DNA of 64,000 bases from Marasmius tenuissimus (lineage: Eukaryota > Basidiomycota > Agaricomycetes > Agaricales > Marasmiaceae). Positions 44,980 to 56,129 of this stretch are shown one piece after another. Below the pieces are notes generated by a model. That model was not told where the DNA came from. It ran no database searches and saw only the letters and a list, made by a program, of their open reading frames with translations. The position numbers and the translations under genes are program-made. The stretch covers positions 806,001 through 870,000 of the forward strand of contig JAQOTA010000042.1 of assembly GCA_029532415.1 (NCBI GenBank), read 5' to 3'. Each line of letters opens with the position of its first letter. Within the stretch, counting starts at the first letter, position 1.

Positions 44980-46215
44980 CACCGGTCCTTCATCAGATTA
45001 CTGTGGGTCCTAAAAGCAGCGAAGAGGACCCAAATTTGAGCAGGTCAAATGATCACTCGACCTCCGCCCATACATCGCGGAGTGTACCCATTGCCCTGAG
45101 CGCAACATGAAAGCCCAACTTGGATTCAAGTTCACCGGAAGTCTCAGGCTCGGACTTCTCAGAAAGCACGTGGATAGAAAGTTCAAGGAGCGGATGGGAT
45201 AGAGTCGAACGCAAGTTGCTCTCCGACCACTACGACGACGATGGGTTTCATGAATCGTATTCACTGCTCTGGTTCTCGTACCATACTTTTCACTCTTGAC
45301 AAACATCCCGGTGCTTCTCTGAGATACTTACGACCCTCCGGATCGTTATGTGAGTCACAATTTGACTTGGTCTAGACGGAGGCAGATCACAACGATTCAG
45401 CGGAAGGATGGGCCGATTGAACGTCGTGTATTCCTGTGTGGCATGTGGTCTATTCACTGTTTTATCTCGCTTACCTTCGAGTCGTATTCTCCTTTCAGCT
45501 GGTGTTAGTTGTTTATTGGATATCGGATATCTCAGAACGTCTGCAAAGGTCTACCGCCGCCGTGTCTGGGCTTTCTTCTTTACGCTACGAGATAACGGTG
45601 TCGTTGTCGGTGGTTGTGGTCGTAGATAATCGTAGTATCCTGCGATACCAAAGGCTCGGTTTAATCGGGTGAATTGACAGCGGCGGGGCTCATAGTCTCC
45701 AATACTTAGATCTGGCCATTTTCACGATCTTCAGCGTCATGGCTCGTAGCCGGGTGATAAAGAGCATGGCTGAGTTGAAGAATTCGAAGGCGTTAATTGG
45801 TGGATACGGTAGGTGATTTGGACGCTTCTGAATTAGGCTTCGCAAGGGACAGCGCAGTTTGTTTCGTTCTGATTTGGGCCAATGTCTTCCATCGAGCTGA
45901 GAAATGCACCAATTAAAGGTACCGTCTATTCAACTTACATAACTGAGCTATCAGAAACGCAGACTGTATGATCACATCTAAGAACACGACACTGATGTAT
46001 GTACTAGTACTCATAGCTACAGGTACGGGAGGGAGATTTACGTACTAAACAGCGGTTAGATCTACAAAGGGACGCAAGACGACAAGAAGTGGTGTATGTA
46101 GCCGGTATGAAAGTTCAGAATACGACGATGTAAAAAGAAGTCTATGGCATTGGCAATGGCGAACATGATGGTGTGTGTAGTGAGACGTAGTCTGCCCGAA
46201 ATCACGAATACGGCC
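44980..46215. other. No gene seen
   Basis: The longest frame is minus 45010-45306, 98 codons and Arg-rich, without exon support. Possibly further decayed family sequence, as similarity to 62720-62980 is weak but present near its right end. Confidence 0.4.
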
Positions 46216-46219
46216 TGCT

Positions 46220-48545
46220 CACTTAGCTAGTATAGGTTGAGTATAGGGCTCTCGGCGACGACAAGAATCCCGGTGAAAAAGGAGGATGATATGTACGAAG
46301 GCGAACACCTTAGAGCGATGCATATCCTCATCTGATGGCCTTGGTAAGAAAAGTAGCCAGAGATCGCCTGAAACTCGCGTAAGTGTGAGTCAGAGAAAGG
46401 TATAGCAAAACATACCACAAATGTTCCGCCCAACCCCTCCTATACGTTCACATTCGTCACTTCCTAGCCAAACATCGCCCACAAATTGGAAACCAGCCTA
46501 TCCTTAACGCCTCCTCAACCCAATCCGATGGCTGACCGGTACGGTTTCTGATTCCCGGCAACAATGAATCCGGCAGACGAGGATGAGCCTGTCCACCACG
46601 GCGAGGGAATGGTAGTCTCCAAGCGAGGTTTTCTCATCCACGACGACTCGCCACTGCTAGTCCGATATGGCAACGACCGCCCCTCCTGACCTCTTGCTTG
46701 AGGTACAGCGGATAAAACCTAGATAGGTGTACGTCAGCGTGATTCGATCATAAGCCGGGCGTGTATCCTTGGAAAGGTTCCGAAAGATGGCTTCCGCCCG
46801 ACTGTTGCTCATGTTACAGTTCCGCCTGAACGAGTGACCTGCGCATGTCACTAGACAGCAACTATCAGTCCAATGGGTCGTATCGCTGAGACATTATGAA
46901 TGGAGCTTACCCGACGTAATTAAAAATCCTCTCTATGCGTACCCACGACATCGAGAGGCCTGTGAGTGAGAGAGCTGTATGCGTAACTCTCAGAACCCGC
47001 GTATAACGAGCTCGGAGCGGAGCATTCAGAACCAAGGGGCGGAAGGCCTGCTTGCCATGAAGAGGTTCGGCCCCATGAAGTTGCCATCCACAATCCATAC
47101 GACGGATTTGAGTGGCGTCGAATTTGTCGAGTGTCCGAAGCCTCTTGAAGGGAAACGAAACCGGGAATAGCCAATCTGCGAACGAGGGATGGGGTGAGGT
47201 GGATCCCATTGACCGTGCTGGGAGGGTAATGGCGGTATACCAGCCGAGAAGATGAACGAAGTGTTGGCTAAAGTTGCAGGAAATGGATCTATGTCCGTGA
47301 AAATATCAATGAGCCTGGCACCAGTATGAATGCAGAGGGAAACGTACCTTCAAAATAATCAGTATTCCCATGGCCACCTCACACCTCCTCTCAAGCTGTC
47401 CAAGATGTTTCGAGACCCAATGCCCATCTAGGTTCAGGCTGAAACCTAGGAAAGAGGACAATCATGATTTGAGCCGACAACGTATACGGCATAGGGGAAG
47501 CAGGAGAAACGAGAACGAAGGAATTGATTTGAAGGGGGAGAGAAAGATTGGACCGAAGTGTTACCCACCTCAACATCGATCTGTCAATAGCCGGAAGTCG
47601 GCCTCGCATAGGTCTAAACCACTCGGGAGATGGTGACAGCGACGAAAACGCCAACCCCAGATCACTCCAAATTTGCTCGCTTGATTTGTTTCGCTTGGAG
47701 TATATCGCCAACTGGTAGCCCGATAAAATCAGAGATGCGCATCTAAAGGTTTTCAGACATCACTCACCAAGAACATCGAGTAGGGAACGATGTTAGAGGA
47801 AGAGGTTGTAGAGGCGAAGAGGGACAGACGGAAAGAAATCAACCCCGACGATTTGCCTGCCGACTGGAGATGCTTTAGGGCCGGCTGATCGATAATTTCC
47901 ATGTGTTCTTCCATCTTCACGTCCAACTCTCCCTAGCATTCATCTCAGTTCGATGCGGTACCTAGTGTTGAGCGGTTTAACTTTTGTATGAACACATCGG
48001 CTGGCCGGCGTACTGAGGAGTCAGCTTGTGGTTTTCTGGTTTAGAATTGACAAAATCAAGAACGATTCCCTCAGGCTCTTGAGTCCTTACCACGACTCGA
48101 AACAACTCGAAGCTTGACAGATTAAACTCGAGGCCTACCTTAAGAATGATGCTGCTCCTGTGTATCAAGGTACAGTACGTTCATGATTCAACATTCTGTT
48201 CAAGCCGACGATACTGGCGTTTCTGCTACATTATTTTGCTGACTATCGTTCATTCACTCGTTGTCTTGTAGGACCGCGGGACTATTGAATACGATACAAG
48301 ATTGCTCTAGTCTCGGGTTCCTTGATTATATCACCCATGGTCTTTGGTGATGCGTTCTTCCTATTATGTACAGAGATCCTATTCTCAACCTATTCTCAAA
48401 TGATAGTGCTTGGCGAAATTTAGGCACAAATTCGAATCGTATTTGACGGGGGAGTATGTGTGTCCGCGAAGCTCCACCGCACAAGCCCTCTCAGAGCATC
48501 GGACTCTCTTCGTTCTCAATGTCACGGCCAACAAACTCGACATGG
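46220..48545 (-). pseudogene. Most complete copy of the multi-copy gene family (blocks O, P, Q, R)
   Basis: 46220-46860 matches 62980-63560, 47200-47960 matches 5150-5905, and 47880-48545 matches 1-640, all in the same orientation. Together with block S (630-1215 / 6255-6900) these define a unit of at least 2.6 kb. Minus-strand coding words survive (SSIILKVGLEFNLSSFELF followed by a GTAAGG donor; SLLAVTLRTKR), but block P contains stops where the 5-kb copy is open (TYAR, VEVGN). The right end is cut close to where the 2-kb hAT-like element starts. Function unknown; hydrophobic segments suggest a membrane protein. Confidence 0.5.
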
Positions 48546-48608
48546 TACAGCAGAATTGTTTCCCCGGCACGATCTACGTGCTAGCTATAGCTGCAACCAA
48601 ACTTCGCC

Positions 48609-50643
48609 AGAAAATTCAGGACTTATATTGGAACAGTCCGTGTCTGAGACACACCATTGGAACGGCCGTTCCAATTGGTGTTGGTACTGTAAAACTAGGG
48701 GACTACGGCTATTACATGGGTACATAGTATGTATAAACAGCGTACCAACACGTACCAACGTGTTCATTTGAAAACATTTCAATCCAACGGCCTGGTCGGT
48801 CCATCCTGTTCCAACGGCCCAGTCGTTCCAATGAAATCCAACGGAGTATGCGTTCCTCCCACGCGTTCCAACGCGCTCACATCATAGATTCCGTTCCAAT
48901 GCGTACCCAATCCAACGTGATGCAACACGGAGGGGTACTCACCCATTCCGTTCCAACAGCACTCCATCAACTGTGTGTCCCTCACACACCTATGCCACCG
49001 CCCACTGTCTGCGAGCCGCCGAGTCCGACTGTATACAATGATGAACCACCGATTGAACCCTATGTCAGATCTAAACGGGGAATCAGTTGTGTACTATATA
49101 TCAACTAGTATTATTTACTCACCTGTACAATTTTACGGAGTGTGGTAGGCAGTAGGTCGCACTTTCCTCTACGTGCCACTCGTTCCGACATTGCCAGTGT
49201 CGCATTGGCTCCTTTCGTATCGCCTTTCCACAACTCAACTCAAACCCCTACATGGGGAGATACAACGGAGGATGACAGCGAGTAGGGACAACACAGTGGG
49301 CACAGGGGTGGCACCATGTTGATGGTGGTGGTTGTCGGTCAAGGAGTGTGGGTGGCACAGAGTTAGCCCTCTGAGTCAGGTCGGCTGGGACAAAGGCTGA
49401 CGAGTCAACAAATCACTTATTACTTCATGTCGACATAAGAACAACAGACAATGCCACCGTTACACTTGTTCCTCCTCGTCATCCATCGCTTCTCGAACAA
49501 ACGAATGATGTCCGACCTCATCTTTGCTAAATCCTCTGCGTCTCCATAATACTATATCTGATATGGGTGAGTGAGTAAATGTTGCGCGTTTGATATCAAA
49601 TTTCTTACCTTTCGCCAGCCTGACTATTGGGTACCGATGTCGAATTCATGGTGAAGAACAGAGGAGCGTGGTGAGTGAAACCCACTGAAACAAGGCCACC
49701 AACTCACCGTCCGAAAAACATCTCACGTAAACATTTGGGGAGAGGGGAATCCGTCACAAATCCCGCCCCAAATTTACGTTATCGCGCCAGCCAGCCCCTT
49801 TGTCTCGCTGCTTTTGTCCGGCCTCGAGTCAGGAGCTCCAGGCCCAGGTGCGTCTCTGCGGGGTCATGTGTGGTGGTGAGGGCTGCGGCATCTGTGACTC
49901 TGAGAGTGTGGCATTGAAGCCAGGTTCTTCCTCTCACCACCACCACCACCAACCCCCTCTCCTCTATATTGGCTTATTGAGTCCCATTACACGAGTTTTG
50001 CGGTGAGCTCTTTGGTTATTTCGGCTCGAAAAGGTCGCCTCTCTAACGGAACTTCTCGACAGGTCATGATTCACAAGTATCCCCCCCCCGCCTTTGCTCA
50101 GCAGCGTTAAACTCGCTACGTACTCCCCACGTGAACTCTCTCCTCTGCTAATCAACTCAATCTCCAGAAAGCGTGCCGAATTAACAGTCAACTAGATTCG
50201 GTGGTGTCGCCAGATGTCTTTGAATTTAACACGATTATCTGGCACGGATAAGACGAGTGGCTCAGTGTCAACGTTGGAATCACGTGGATCGAGTGTGTTG
50301 GCACGGCTGGATGTTGGAACGGCTGAGTTGCAATCACATTGGATCGGGGCGTGGCATCACGCTGGGGAAAGCGTTAGAATGACGATCATCGGAACCGGGT
50401 GTTGGAACGGTCCCTCATTGCATTACGTTGGATCGCGTGGGCGTTGGTGGGTGTTGGAACGATTCGATCTATGAATCCGTTGGTAAGCATTGTGGGTACG
50501 CGTTGGAACACTTTTTATACATACTATGTACCCATGTAGTAGCCGTAGTACCCTAGTTTTACTGTACCAACGCCATTGGAACAGCCGTTCCAATGGTGTG
50601 TCTCAGACATGGGCCCGTTCCAAGTTAAGTCCTGATATGTTTG
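48609..50643. mobile_element. 2.0-kb hAT-like non-autonomous transposon
   Basis: Terminal inverted repeats of about 130 bp (48609-48738 and 50513-50643) share ATTGGAACGGC, GTTGGTAC.GTAAAACTAGG and ACATGGGTACATAGTATG. The 8 bases ACTTCGCC occur at 48601-48608 and 50644-50651, an 8-bp target duplication as in the hAT superfamily (7 bp if the end is set at CAG). Inside both arms are many TTGGAACG / CGTTCCAA words in opposite orientation, a subterminal array. The middle has no transposase frame; it holds a CAC microsatellite (49939-49958) and a C9 run. A related end fragment lies at 58560-58660. It sits at the edge of the 46220-48545 gene copy. Confidence 0.7.
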
Positions 50644-50651
50644 ACTTCGCC

Positions 50652-51164
50652 ATGGTTCCCAAACATTGATAGTATTTTCGCGACATCCTGAAGCTCATTA
50701 TCGGCTTTCCTCGCACGGTTTTGCATCTAATCTCGCTGCATCGGCGATGGTCGTCTCGGGTCTAATCATGGTGGTCGCCGACACGAGTACAGAGGGATTG
50801 AATAATACATTATTATCATTTAGTACTATTAGCCTTGAATACTCTTCTCAAGTTTCAGGATTAGCACGTCCGTTGCCTTACTATCCGGGCTATATAAGTG
50901 TCGTCCTCGAGTTCTCGCCATCTTAAAGCCTCTCACTAACCTCTCTACCAGTTCATTCGTTTTGCCAACTCATCATCTCGCCGTTCAATCGAATCCAGAA
51001 TTCCACCGCGCAAAAAACTCTCGGATCGCCTTCAACACATACTTCTGGAGCCCTCATAACTCCTGAAACCTCTTTGACACTCGAGCTGCTCCTCTTATGA
51101 GTACATATCTGAAACTTCAGTCCAGCAGGCTCCCTTTGGGCAGCAGTATCCTACCAAAGTAACA
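50652..51164 (+). promoter_or_regulatory. Promoter-like stretch with TATA box at 50891
   Basis: GGGCTATATAAGTG near 50888-50900 is followed by about 270 bases of pyrimidine-rich leader with TCTCACTAACCTCTCTACCAG, as in 5' leaders of fungal genes. An ATG lies at 51165 (MSGTKETIWTCGIESN), but the frame closes after about 40 codons and I could not build a gene from it. Possibly the promoter of a decayed gene. Confidence 0.3.
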
Positions 51165-51797
51165 ATGAGCGGGACTAAAGAAACTATCTGGACCTGTGGA
51201 ATTGAATCCAACTTACAGACCCGCCCAGTATCAGTCATCTATTCTACTCGCCCTCGCTTCGGTCACTCCTGTACTTCTGGAGGTCTTTAGAAAGTTTCTT
51301 AACGCCCTTTTCTGTCCAAGCGAAATGATGAACTTTATGGGTACCTCGAGCGACCGTGGTTTACCGGTTATCGGTGGCTTGTGGCGATCTGGGTCCCCTG
51401 AACGAAACCTCTCGAGGTATTCCAGTTCCAGTAGCCTGCCATTTGGACGTTCGTCTCCACTTAACCCGCATTTCATAGCATTGCTCGTTCATCGTCAATG
51501 GGCTTCATACGGGAAAAGTGTAATTGTTCTTTCGCATCGGCGGCTGCCGTTACCACATCCACTTCGGACGCCACACAGTGGTCTTCCTGGGACGTACATC
51601 ATGCTTGAGCTCCTGCCCTTATACAGTATACCTCTACGCTGTTCGAAAGTTCAATGGTAATGTGATCCAGAGGAGCTCTGGGGACTCGCTAGAAATCTCA
51701 AATTGAGGGGGATATTCACGAGCTCAACTCTCGTAGTAGCAAGAGTGTTTCAGTGTTTTCGACAATCTTAGATGTGGCTTTGTGTAAATAGCCGCGA

Positions 51798-52125
51798 TCA
51801 AGATTGATCCTCAGGCTTGTACTCGACACTAGAGGGATCTTCTTCAAGAACTTGATTTGACTTTGAATTGGGAAGATTGTGTATCTGAATGTCGGTCGGA
51901 ATGGGTATTCGGTGGAAGTTGGCCTGCGCTTATATATTCTTCTCAGGTATTCCATATACCCGCGGGATATTCCCCAAGGTTAGCAAACTGATTGAATATT
52001 GCTACTATGGCACTTGTTATGAGCTGTACTATGATACCGGAGTATTCTAGGTCGTCTTTCGTGCGAATCGTGTAGTCGACTCGACATATCGTTATCGTAT
52101 TCATTCGGAGGAAATACAGATGCAC
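51798..52125 (-). CDS. Possible small membrane protein, exons uncertain
   Basis: A minus-strand exon 52125-51955 reads VDYTIRTKDDLEYSGIIVQL followed by hydrophobic ITSAIVAIF. A downstream stretch reads RIPIPTDIQIHNLPNSKSNQ and a polar tail to TGA at 51798-51800. They can be joined in phase only by a 31-nt intron (GTATATGG...ATATAAG), shorter than any other here, so a longer alternative splice or decay is possible. No family recognised. Confidence 0.3.
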
Positions 52126-52493
52126 GAATCGAACGAGCTTCCCTATGATGAGTTAAATCACAGTCACACAGCTCCCATCCAACGAGAAGGGCCCTTGTGT
52201 TTCACGACCAGACGTCGATTCCGTTCATCTATTTCCATACCCGCTTATTCTTCCCCTTTGTCTCCTTATTTGTGTGACTCGCGACCTGGGAGCTGTGCAG
52301 AGGCTCAAAATAACGATCGTGCACACGAACAGGACGGTTCACACCGTGTAGACCCCTGCAGAACTTCTCTCCATGTCTTCGGTCGATTGTCGGTTTGTTG
52401 TTCTAGCTCAAGCTTTTTACTTGGTTTGTTGGGCACGGCCACCGCCTTAGTCGGTGGCTGAGATCTGACGAGAGTCAGTGAGACGACCGCTGT

Positions 52494-53670
52494 TCACGGG
52501 AAGAATGCCAACTTTGGAATCAGGGTAGGTTTCCGAACTACGCCTTTTGTTGTTTGTGCTCCGAGTGAAATCGTTTCTCCCTGTCCCGTCAGTTGAGGCG
52601 TCGTGTTTGGTATGGGTGCAATAACGGTTGTTCCCAACGTTTGGTATCTTCGAGAGACACTTGAGATGACAAATTTGGACTATGAGACGAGGGCTTACCT
52701 TCCTGCCTGCATGGAAGTTTCAATAGGCTTCTGTAAGGTCGTCCGAGTGAGGGTAGGCTTCCGAGGTACAGGTTCTTTGATTGAGCTCATGGATCTCTGT
52801 TCCCTCGGTTGAGGCTTCTCCCGTGATTTGGATGTACCAACCGTTGTCCTCACTACCTGGGATCTACCGTGGGAGGTATGAGATGACAAATTTTTTGGAG
52901 ACAAACTGGGCCTTACCCTCCTGTCTGCGGTGGATTTGCAGTAGACTTCTGCGATTCCTTGGCGGTACTGATTTATGCCTCGACTTGGGCGCCCTTCTCG
53001 CTTGGTCGGAGTTGGCGACCGCCTTACCCATCGTCTGAGAGCTGAAGACCAGGTCCGATGAGATGTACGAACCCTGTTGGACTCGGGCTTACCTTTGGGG
53101 TAAAGGAGGTTTCTGAATGACGTTCTTTGGGGTCTTGGCTCGCTGGTCAGTTGTTTTAAGTGGCCTCCGTGGGCTGAAGACAACGGCAGCCTTTCCCATT
53201 CTCTGGGGGCTACCAGGAAGATGTCAGACTACGAACATAAAGGAAGAGAGTTTTGTTCACGTTGAGGAGGTAGGAACTTCAGGTGATCCGGAGGGGATCA
53301 CGACTTTTGCGGTTTGGTTGACCTGGGAGTGGTTGTATAGCGCCGGCGTAATCTTGGGCATGGAGACCGCTCTATTTGTGGCCTGAGAGCTATGTAGATC
53401 GTAAGATAACGATCGCAAACGAGTAGAGGTCACGGGTACCGTCGGACTGAAGTGAGTCCCAGATGCGCACTCTTTGTCGCTCTTGCTTCATGTACGGCTC
53501 TTTGATCCGTTTTTTTGCTGGGGCTCAACCCTAGTCTGGGCTGCACTACGGAGGGTTGAGATAATGTTGCAAATATGCCAGAGAAAACGGGCTTACCGTT
53601 GCATTTGCACAGGAGTTTGGAGAGGAAGGTGAGCAGCACTTACTCCATCATCAGACTGGCCTTCGACGGT
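52494..53670 (-). CDS. Lys/Pro/Thr-rich protein built from similar phase-2 exons
   Basis: At least four consecutive exons end AG|GTAAG and begin with a base completing Arg, so all introns are phase 2 and about 50-60 nt. Words such as VIQKPPLPQRR, RKPTLTRTTLQKPIETS and VVRKPTLIPKLAFFP recur, as do (V/L)(R/G)TTV(G/I) and PQ(P/L)(R/T)..(Q)... segments. The last exon ends TGA at 52494-52496. The 5' end is not found; the frame can be followed to about 53640. The protein is low-complexity, basic and probably disordered. Symmetric exons of similar sequence suggest growth by exon duplication. Function unknown. Confidence 0.45.
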
Positions 53671-53673
53671 CCC

Positions 53674-54461
53674 TTATGACCTTCGAGGTTGGTTTGCATC
53701 ATGACAGTTTGATCTTGAGGTTTGGGGTGAGCTGGACTCAATCGTCTCGCTCAGTTTTGGACCGTGAAACGTGTCGGTTAATAATTGAACTTCTTCCACC
53801 CATTCCCGTGACGTGTGGTTTTTGGGAATGCCTAAAACCCAGTTGAGTTGCTGAACAGGGTTTAAATAATTTATCCACGTACCTCTGTGCTCTGGGCGTG
53901 TTATCGCACCCTCACGCTCTCTAAGAACATCCAGTGTGAGTGAAGACACGGACTGAGATGTAAGTTCAGAATTTGAATAAGAATCTTCTTCCTCATCCGA
54001 GCTGTCCGGATCTCCATTGATGTCTGAGCCTTTCGGACTCCCATTTGAATCAGAATAGTCCGAGTCTGTGTCGGAGTTACTCTCGTCGCCAGTCGTGCAT
54101 TGCAAGTCCCAGTATGAGTCCGAGTTGTCCAGCTCTTTCTCAACCTTCTATCATGAAGATCACCTGGAGTGCGGATTAGGTTGTGTTAGGAGTAAGGAGG
54201 AATCATAATACACACCTCGAATCAGCATGGGATAGCCGTGATTGCGAGCGTATTGGTTGCCATCGGACTCGTAACCCTTCTTGCGCAGATATGTCTCAAC
54301 ATCATCATACTCGTAGTCCCAATGCGACCCAATAAACTCGCTAACTCCCAGCCAAGGTATCCCATACTTCTCCCAATCCTTCTTTGGAATTGTTATTTTT
54401 CCTTTCGGGTTCGATGTCCAGTAGAACAGGGGGTCGGGCATGGGACTAACAGGTACTCACC
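53674..54461 (-). pseudogene. C-terminal fragment of the 30496-32847 family joined to unrelated exons
   Basis: 54461-54220 encodes MPDPLFYWTSNPKGKITIPK and YESDGNQYARNHGYP, aligning with exon 7 of the complete gene at 30496-32847; the following intron is at the same position. After it the frame shifts relative to the relative (HDRRL against a Ser/Asp-rich frame SNSDTDSDYSDSNGSPKGSD reaching 53674). Upstream, 54761-54480 reads acidic/Ser-rich sequence not related to the family (VEAEDCEVEAEEREIVVSS). It is either a chimeric gene or, more likely, a partial copy that landed beside another exon. Confidence 0.5.
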
Positions 54462-55383
54462 AACGCCGATAATTGCACCGTACCCGGTCTCCTTGGCTTC
54501 TTCTGGGCTTGAGACAACGATCTCACGTTCCTCAGCCTCCACCTCACAGTCTTCTGCTTCAACAAAGCTATTGTTAGAATGGGAAGCCTGCTTCCCTACA
54601 TCAACATTTGACACAATCTCTGACGCCCTTGAGGGTTCGGGTTTGAGGCTACCACTTTCCGAGAGATGAGTGAAGGGACTAGGAGATGGGTTGTTCTTCC
54701 CACTTCGATCACCTTCCGAGTACAAGAAATGTAGATTCGACGAGCTCAACACCATCGACATCGGATGCTCGTAAACCTCGAGAGGTTCGATGGCATTCTT
54801 CCTCCTTCAATTGCTACGACTTGGCCGTTCGTTCTCGCTTTCGGAGATTCGGTCCTTTCTGCCATCTCCAGATGATTCATTTCCTCCCGCGGAATTTTCT
54901 ACGGTCGGCTCTGCATCAGAAAAAACAACACCTGGCGTATTTGAAACTGCGGGAATGCAAGACCTGGTGGAACAAGTAATAGTGTTGGTTCTCTCGGTTC
55001 TTGGCCCTGAGGCTACAGCTATTCCTGAGTCGGCTCGTGGGCGTTGACTCAGAGAGCGAGACGGATGCTAGAGAGGTCAAAGGGTAATAAGAGTCAGAAA
55101 TTATGGAGAGGGGAGGATGCCGACCATCTGGGGCCAGTGATAAGACAAAGTTATGTTTTCCTCACTTGTGTCTTTGAGCTTCTCGATCTTAGGGATTCTG
55201 GTGATATGTACACTATCAGGGTCGAATCGTTTATCTTGGCTAGATACTGTGTCCCCAACCGCCTCGCACTATTTGACTTGTGAAGGCCGCAAAGAGATAC
55301 CATAAGTGCAAATAAATATCACCATCAAATACATCTTGTGTTCTAATCAAAGCTGATAAAAAAGGAAAAGAATATAAAACAGC

Positions 55384-56110
55384 TCAGATAAAGCTCCACG
55401 TGACGCCACTAATACGACCACGGCCTTGGTCATCGATCTGTGAGAAGGCACTTTATACAAGAAAACCCAATTATTTTGCGAGTCAAACTGGCAAGAAAGA
55501 AGGGCTCACGAAGGGGTCGTGTCAATGTCAAACATAGCACATCCAACACACCGGTCTACAATAGTGAGTTCAACGCTCTTTCCTTCAACTATAGCCTCCA
55601 GTTAATGACATACATTCCAAGGGCGACAGGTGAAAGTACTCACAATTGGCCCGAATTCTTTTATTGCAGATGGGGTTCATCTGGGGGTCACCGTTTGAGC
55701 CACTGTAGAATGTCGTTAGCAGGCAAAACGCCCATGGAGGTTAAAGGTACCAACGGCCATTGGTCAAAAAATTCCGCTGAAACAGCAACAATAGCCTCTG
55801 AGTCAGAATGCACGGAGCCGCACGCGGTCAAGCCAGTGTTGTAGAAGGTGGCTTCAGAAGCTTGATGATGAGTCCTTGGATGACAGAAAAGGTTATACAT
55901 AACATTACTGCTCTTACCTTGACCGGTAAGTGTGCCTTGGGCATACGATGCCAAGTCTGTATGAGTAGAATCTGGTGTCGAAGAAGTAGTTGTAGCCTTT
56001 TCACTCAGAAGGGATGGGGCAGCAATACTTGTAGAGGCAACCAGCAAACCCGGAGTCATTATGGAAAGAGAGAGGGCCACAAGTGAGATAAGAAGACACT
56101 TTGAAGGCAT
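55384..56110 (-). CDS. Expansin-like (barwin-fold) secreted protein, frame broken near the C-terminus
   Basis: Exons 56110-55918, 55860-55755, 55702-55644, 55588-55510 and 55437-55384. A signal peptide is clear (KCLLISLVALSLSIMTPGLL), then a Thr/Ser-rich linker. The double-psi beta-barrel then reads ATFYNTGLTACGSVHSDSEA, AVSAEFFDQWP, NGDPQMNPICNK, FEGKSVELTIVDRCVGCAMF and finally RGRISGVTWSFI. Cysteines and the TFYNTG..ACG, V(D)RC.GC and GV.W motifs match fungal expansin-like/cerato-type cell-wall proteins, which loosen polysaccharide without hydrolysis. The exons sum to 491 nt, one base short of closing frame at the last junction (donor GTGAGC 55509, acceptor 55438), so the final 18 codons are out of frame unless one base is missing or splicing differs. 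MWLN at 56122 is an alternative start. Confidence 0.65.
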
Positions 56111-56129
56111 GTTAAGCCACAAAAGATAG

